This document shows positions 10,588 to 13,610 of a DNA stretch of 13,610 nt, piece after piece (the stretch's first letter is position 1; each line of letters begins with the position of its first letter). Origin of the DNA: Archangium sp. (GTDB lineage: Bacteria > Myxococcota > Myxococcia > Myxococcales > Myxococcaceae); NCBI GenBank assembly GCA_016793525.1, contig JAEUJT010000196.1:1-13610 (forward strand). Reading direction: 5' to 3'. Under the pieces are notes generated by a model that was not told where the DNA came from, searched no databases, and worked only from the letters and a program-made list of their open reading frames with translations. Made by a program: the position numbers and the translations under genes.

Positions 10588-11578
10588 TGTCGCCGCGGCG
10601 CACCTCGCCGAGCTGAATCACCGACGCGTTCAACATGAAGTCGTGGAAGTGGGCGGGGAAGCCGTGGGCCTCGCGCCAGTCGGGGCGGTCCATGAGCTGG
10701 TAGTGAATGTGGGGTTCGGTCGACATGCCGCTGTTGCCGGTGCGGCCGAGAATCTGCCCAGCGACGACGCGGTCACCGCGCTTCACCATCAGCGAGCCGC
10801 GCATCAGGTGCGCCACCAGAGAGAACTCGCCGGTGCCGTGATCGATGACCACGAAGTTGCCGTAGAGGTTGCCACCGCGTGGCCGGTTGGGCTCGTTGTC
10901 GGCGGTGCCGTCGTCGGCCACCACGACCTCGCCGTCGCCCGCCGCGAGCACTGGCTGCGCCCACGCGGGGTACTGCTCGTTGCGCGTGCCGTCGCCCTCG
11001 GAGCTGGAGCCGGCGCGGGTCAGCTGGAGGAGGTCGATGGCGTAGCGCATGTCTGGCACCGCGCTGTGCCGGTTGTCTTGCCAGCTGCGGCCACCCCACA
11101 ACACGTACCAGCTGCCCTCGAAGGGCAAGCGGAGGCGCGCTCGAGTGCGGTGTTTGCCGTAGGTCGTCGGCGCCTCCTTCGTCGCCGGCCGCGCCGCGAT
11201 GCCCGCCAGCCGCCCGTCGCTCATCAGCGAAAGCTCGAGCTCGACGCCGCGCGCCCAGTGCGAAAACACCGCGACCCGCCGATACACCGTGACCTGACCG
11301 CGCGCTGAGAGCCCCTCGGCGATGACGCGGAGCTCGCGGCCAAAATCGCGCTCCACCTTGGCCGTGAAGGCCTTCAGGTTGGCGGGCGACCCGTACTGCT
11401 GACGGAACCCCGGCCCTGCTTCCGCCCACAGCCGCGTGGCATCACCGTCATACATCGCCTTGACCAGCGCCCTGCCCTGGCCGAGCGACGGCGCTCCGGC
11501 CTGAGACAAGGCAATGCCCAACAGCGCGCAGGTCAGCGTCACGCGCGCGATGATGCGACGGCGGCGGCGTTTCTGCAC
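10544..11578 (-). CDS. Secreted M23-family peptidase with N-terminal DUF3887-like domain
   Basis: A 344-residue exported protein. The N-terminus is a signal peptide (five arginines, then a hydrophobic stretch about 10-27, cleavage near AQ/A-G-A). A DUF3887-like module follows (about 34-128: ALVKAMYDGDATRLWAEAGPGF). The M23 metallopeptidase domain (about 152-300) has H257 (LVAHL) and the HxH pair H290/H292 in PHIHYQL. The usual HxxxD reads RYAID (D182), with histidine replaced; H171, seven residues upstream, may serve as the ligand, as I recall for DUF3887-linked members. M23 enzymes cut peptidoglycan cross-links or other glycine-rich peptides. The GTG at 11578 is preceded by GAGGAAG that is unusually close, so the start is uncertain. 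It is last in the probable kinase-transglutaminase-M23 operon, 52 bp after its neighbour. Confidence 0.85.
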   Translation of the reverse strand: MQKRRRRRIIARVTLTCALLGIALSQAGAPSLGQGRALVKAMYDGDATRLWAEAGPGFRQQYGSPANLKAFTAKVERDFGRELRVIAEGLSARGQVTVYRRVAVFSHWARGVELELSLMSDGRLAGIAARPATKEAPTTYGKHRTRARLRLPFEGSWYVLWGGRSWQDNRHSAVPDMRYAIDLLQLTRAGSSSEGDGTRNEQYPAWAQPVLAAGDGEVVVADDGTADNEPNRPRGGNLYGNFVVIDHGTGEFSLVAHLMRGSLMVKRGDRVVAGQILGRTGNSGMSTEPHIHYQLMDRPDWREAHGFPAHFHDFMLNASVIQLGEVRRGDIIAPAAPVAARRAE

Positions 11579-11630
11579 CTTCCTCGCGGGGCCGATCGGG
11601 GAGGTGTGCGATTTTTCGGCTTGATCGCCT

Positions 11631-12416
11631 TCACGGCCGACGAACGACCCGACGTGTGCCCGCGACGAGCTCGAGGTAGCGCTTCCCCGCGTCGCTGGGC
11701 AGCTCGAGGTACCACCGCGGCGCGTCGGCGGCGGAGACGGTCGGGTCTCGCTGCTCGCCGTTCGCCAGCTCGACCCAAGCGTGCGGCCACGCGCGGCCTC
11801 CGTCGATCACCAGCCCCACCACCACCCGCTTCGCCTGCCGCGCCTTCACCACCCGGCGGGCCAGCTCGAGGCACGACTCGCCTTCAGCTGACGCGACGTC
11901 GACGCCACGGACCTGGCGCGCGCGGACACCAGGTACAGGCGGCTCCACCATCGGCGCGCCGTTGCCGGCCAGCACCTCGAACCCCGCCGCGAAGGGATCA
12001 CGCCCCTCGAGCACCTCGGCGGTCGAGGCCTCGAAGCGCACCGCCCCCAAGGAGAGCGAGGCGAGCGCGCCGTCGGGTGTGTACCGAGCGGTGAAGGCTT
12101 GGCCGTCGATGGTGCCCCCTCCGGCGCGGAGGCACACGGTCTCGGCTTTCTCTGTGCGCTCCTCGGTCACCGCGCGGCAGCCATCGGGCCGGCGCCGGGA
12201 GAGCCACCACACCTCGGGCGGCGCGGCGTCGTCGAAGGTCAGCTCGCGGTGGTGCGTGCGCTGGGTCGAGCGAAACACGTGCGACGCGTCGTACCGGTAC
12301 AACGCCCCCTCGCGCCGAAAGCGCACCACGCCGACGGGGACGCCGTCGACATGCATCACGTACCGCGCCGCGTCGGGCGAGCTCGCCACCGCCACCGCTG
12401 CCAGGGCCCACCACAT
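11631..12416 (-). CDS. Secreted transglutaminase-like domain protein
   Basis: A 261-residue protein with a short signal-peptide-like start (MWWALAAVAVASS). Its first half is a beta-rich region with no recognised family (strands such as YVMHVDGVPVGVVRF). The C-terminal part has the order of a transglutaminase-like core: C182 in ESCLELARRVV, H212 in PHAWVEL and D224 in RDPT, a Cys-His-Asp triad with the typical WxHAWVE and DPT words. This fold includes cysteine proteases and cross-linking enzymes. I infer an exported hydrolase or cross-linker; the substrate is unknown. The ATG begins on the base right after the kinase stop codon (TGAATG), implying coupled translation; there is no separate Shine-Dalgarno. 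The M23 gene follows. A non-enzymatic remnant of the fold is possible. Confidence 0.72.
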   Translation of the reverse strand: MWWALAAVAVASSPDAARYVMHVDGVPVGVVRFRREGALYRYDASHVFRSTQRTHHRELTFDDAAPPEVWWLSRRRPDGCRAVTEERTEKAETVCLRAGGGTIDGQAFTARYTPDGALASLSLGAVRFEASTAEVLEGRDPFAAGFEVLAGNGAPMVEPPVPGVRARQVRGVDVASAEGESCLELARRVVKARQAKRVVVGLVIDGGRAWPHAWVELANGEQRDPTVSAADAPRWYLELPSDAGKRYLELVAGTRRVVRRP

Positions 12417-13610
12417 TCACGACAACGTAGCGCGGGTCAGCTGGTCAATGGCGTGGGTCAACGACTGGAGCGACACCGGCTTGGTGACGCACGCGTTCAT
12501 GCCGACCGACGTGCAGCGGTCGAGGTCTTCTTTCAGCGCCGAAGCGGTGAGGGCCAAAATGGGCGTCTGCGAGGCTTTTCCACCGAGGGCTCGAATGAGG
12601 CGAGTGGCCTCGAACCCGTCCATCTCTGGCATGTGGCAGTCCATCAAAATGGCGTCGTACAGCCGCACCTGAACCGCCTGCACCGCCTCATGGCCGTTGC
12701 GCGCGGTGTCGGTGGTGAAGCCGGCCTTCTGCAGCAGCCCGACAGCGACGCGGAGGTTCACCGCGTTGTCCTCGACGACGAGAATGTGCTGCTGGCTGCG
12801 CGCGCGGAAATTCGCCGGCGGCGACGGCGCGGGCTTGGGGAGCGCCGGTGGGGCCTCGGTGGCGGGCGCGGGGAGGTCGACCGTGAAACGCGACCCCTTC
12901 TTCAGCTCGGACTCCACGTGAATCGAGCCATTCATGGCGCGCACGAGCTGCTTCGAAATGGCGAGGCCAAGCCCGCTGCCGCCGTAGCGCCGGGTGAACG
13001 AGGCGTCGGCTTGCTCGAACGGGCGGAACACGCGGTTCAGCACTTCGGGCGACATGCCCACCCCGCTGTCGTTCACTTGGAGCCGCAGCCGATCGTCGGC
13101 GGCCTCCACCACCACGCGCACCTGCCCTCGTTCGGTGAACTTCACTGCGTTGCCCACCAGGTTCATCAGCACCTGGCGCAGCCGCACGCCGTCGGTGACC
13201 ACCCACTCCGGCACGGTGGCGGCGATCTCGACCTCGAGATCGAGGCCCTTGTTCCACGCCGTGGGTCGAACGAGCGCGACGGTGTCGTGCACGAGCGGTC
13301 GCAGCTCGACCGGCACCGCCTCGACCACCAGGCGCCCCGACTCGAGCCGGGTGAGGTCGATGAGATCGTTGATCAACGTCACCATGTGCTCGCCGCTGCG
13401 CCGCACGAGCTCGAGGTGCTCCTTCTGATCAGCCCGCGGCTCGCTGTGCAGCAACAGATCGGCCAGCCCGATGACGCCGTTCATCGGCGTGCGCAGCTCG
13501 TGGCTCATGTTGGCGAGGAACAGCGAACGGGCCTGGTTGGCGGCGTCGGCCCGCGCCGCGGCCCGGGTCCGGAGCCACTCGGACAACACGGTCATCGAGG
13601 AGATCGTCGA
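12417..13610 (-). CDS. Hybrid sensor histidine kinase, 5' end outside the window
   Basis: The open frame runs off the right edge, so the sensor part is missing; a methionine at 13595 is probably internal. Numbering from it: a short coiled-coil linker (8-28), HisKA with H32 in NMSHELRTP, ATPase with N145 in MNLVGNAVKF, G1 DSGVGM (176-181), F-box FRPFEQ (190-195), G2 GGSGLGLAIS (205-214), a Pro/Ala linker (243-265) and a receiver (269-388; E275 and D276, D319 in LMDCHMPEMDG, T350, K372 in TKPVS). All phosphotransfer residues are intact. This BarA/ArcB-like layout usually passes phosphate onward through an Hpt protein; none is present here. It is directly followed by the transglutaminase-like and M23 genes, suggesting that the sensed signal concerns the envelope. 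Confidence 0.93.
   Translation of the reverse strand, partial: STISSMTVLSEWLRTRAAARADAANQARSLFLANMSHELRTPMNGVIGLADLLLHSEPRADQKEHLELVRRSGEHMVTLINDLIDLTRLESGRLVVEAVPVELRPLVHDTVALVRPTAWNKGLDLEVEIAATVPEWVVTDGVRLRQVLMNLVGNAVKFTERGQVRVVVEAADDRLRLQVNDSGVGMSPEVLNRVFRPFEQADASFTRRYGGSGLGLAISKQLVRAMNGSIHVESELKKGSRFTVDLPAPATEAPPALPKPAPSPPANFRARSQQHILVVEDNAVNLRVAVGLLQKAGFTTDTARNGHEAVQAVQVRLYDAILMDCHMPEMDGFEATRLIRALGGKASQTPILALTASALKEDLDRCTSVGMNACVTKPVSLQSLTHAIDQLTRATLS

Noticed and set aside
8877..10616. A 579-codon plus-strand frame across the M20 and AstA-like genes
   Set aside because: It is very rich in Arg, His and Ala, crosses two well-supported genes in the wrong frame and has no recognisable domain.
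11579..11630. A terminator between the transglutaminase-like and M23 genes
   Set aside because: The only symmetry is the short CCGATCGG, and the run of T lies on the wrong strand for these genes.

Overview
The window is GC-rich (about two-thirds G+C by eye), gene-dense and protein-coding throughout. It has no RNA genes, insertion sequences or CRISPR array that I can see. Many GTG starts, 4-bp gene overlaps, an NtrC-type regulator and several hybrid histidine kinases suggest a predatory or fruiting deltaproteobacterium-like organism, most likely a myxobacterium (Myxococcota). This is inference from style and gene content, not from a marker gene.

Layout. (1) 1-4376 is a signalling block. It holds the tail of a receiver protein (2-145, +), an NtrC-family sigma54 activator (149-1540, -), and a divergent pair: a single-domain receiver (1641-2057, +) translationally coupled to a REC-PAS-PAS-HisKA-HATPase-REC hybrid kinase (2054-4360, +). 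A 9-bp hairpin containing both stop codons separates this block from the next. (2) 4369-7050 (-) is a probable operon: a cytosolic YceI lipocalin-like protein, a PLP lyase very similar to eukaryotic sphingosine-1-phosphate lyase, and a TSUP (TauE/SafE) transporter. A LysR regulator (7188-8132, +) is divergent from it across a 137-bp gap carrying repeated TTCGAA palindromes. A small CxxC protein (8129-8344) is coupled to the end of lysR. (3) 8304-10587 holds an M20 metallohydrolase (-) divergent from an AstA-like arginine N-succinyltransferase (+). (4) 10544-13610 (-) is a probable operon reading in from the right edge: a hybrid kinase (5' end outside the window), a secreted transglutaminase-like protein starting directly at the kinase stop codon, and a secreted DUF3887-like/M23 peptidase.

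How they may work together. The two ends of the window are phosphorelay proteins. The right-hand kinase is physically tied to two exported cell-envelope enzymes, suggesting an envelope sensing and remodelling unit. The middle cassette looks like a LysR-controlled pathway that breaks down a sphingoid base, phosphorylated or sulfonated, and handles a small acidic product. It is the most interesting part of the window. No stretch over 300 bases lacks a gene; the longest gap is 7051-7187.
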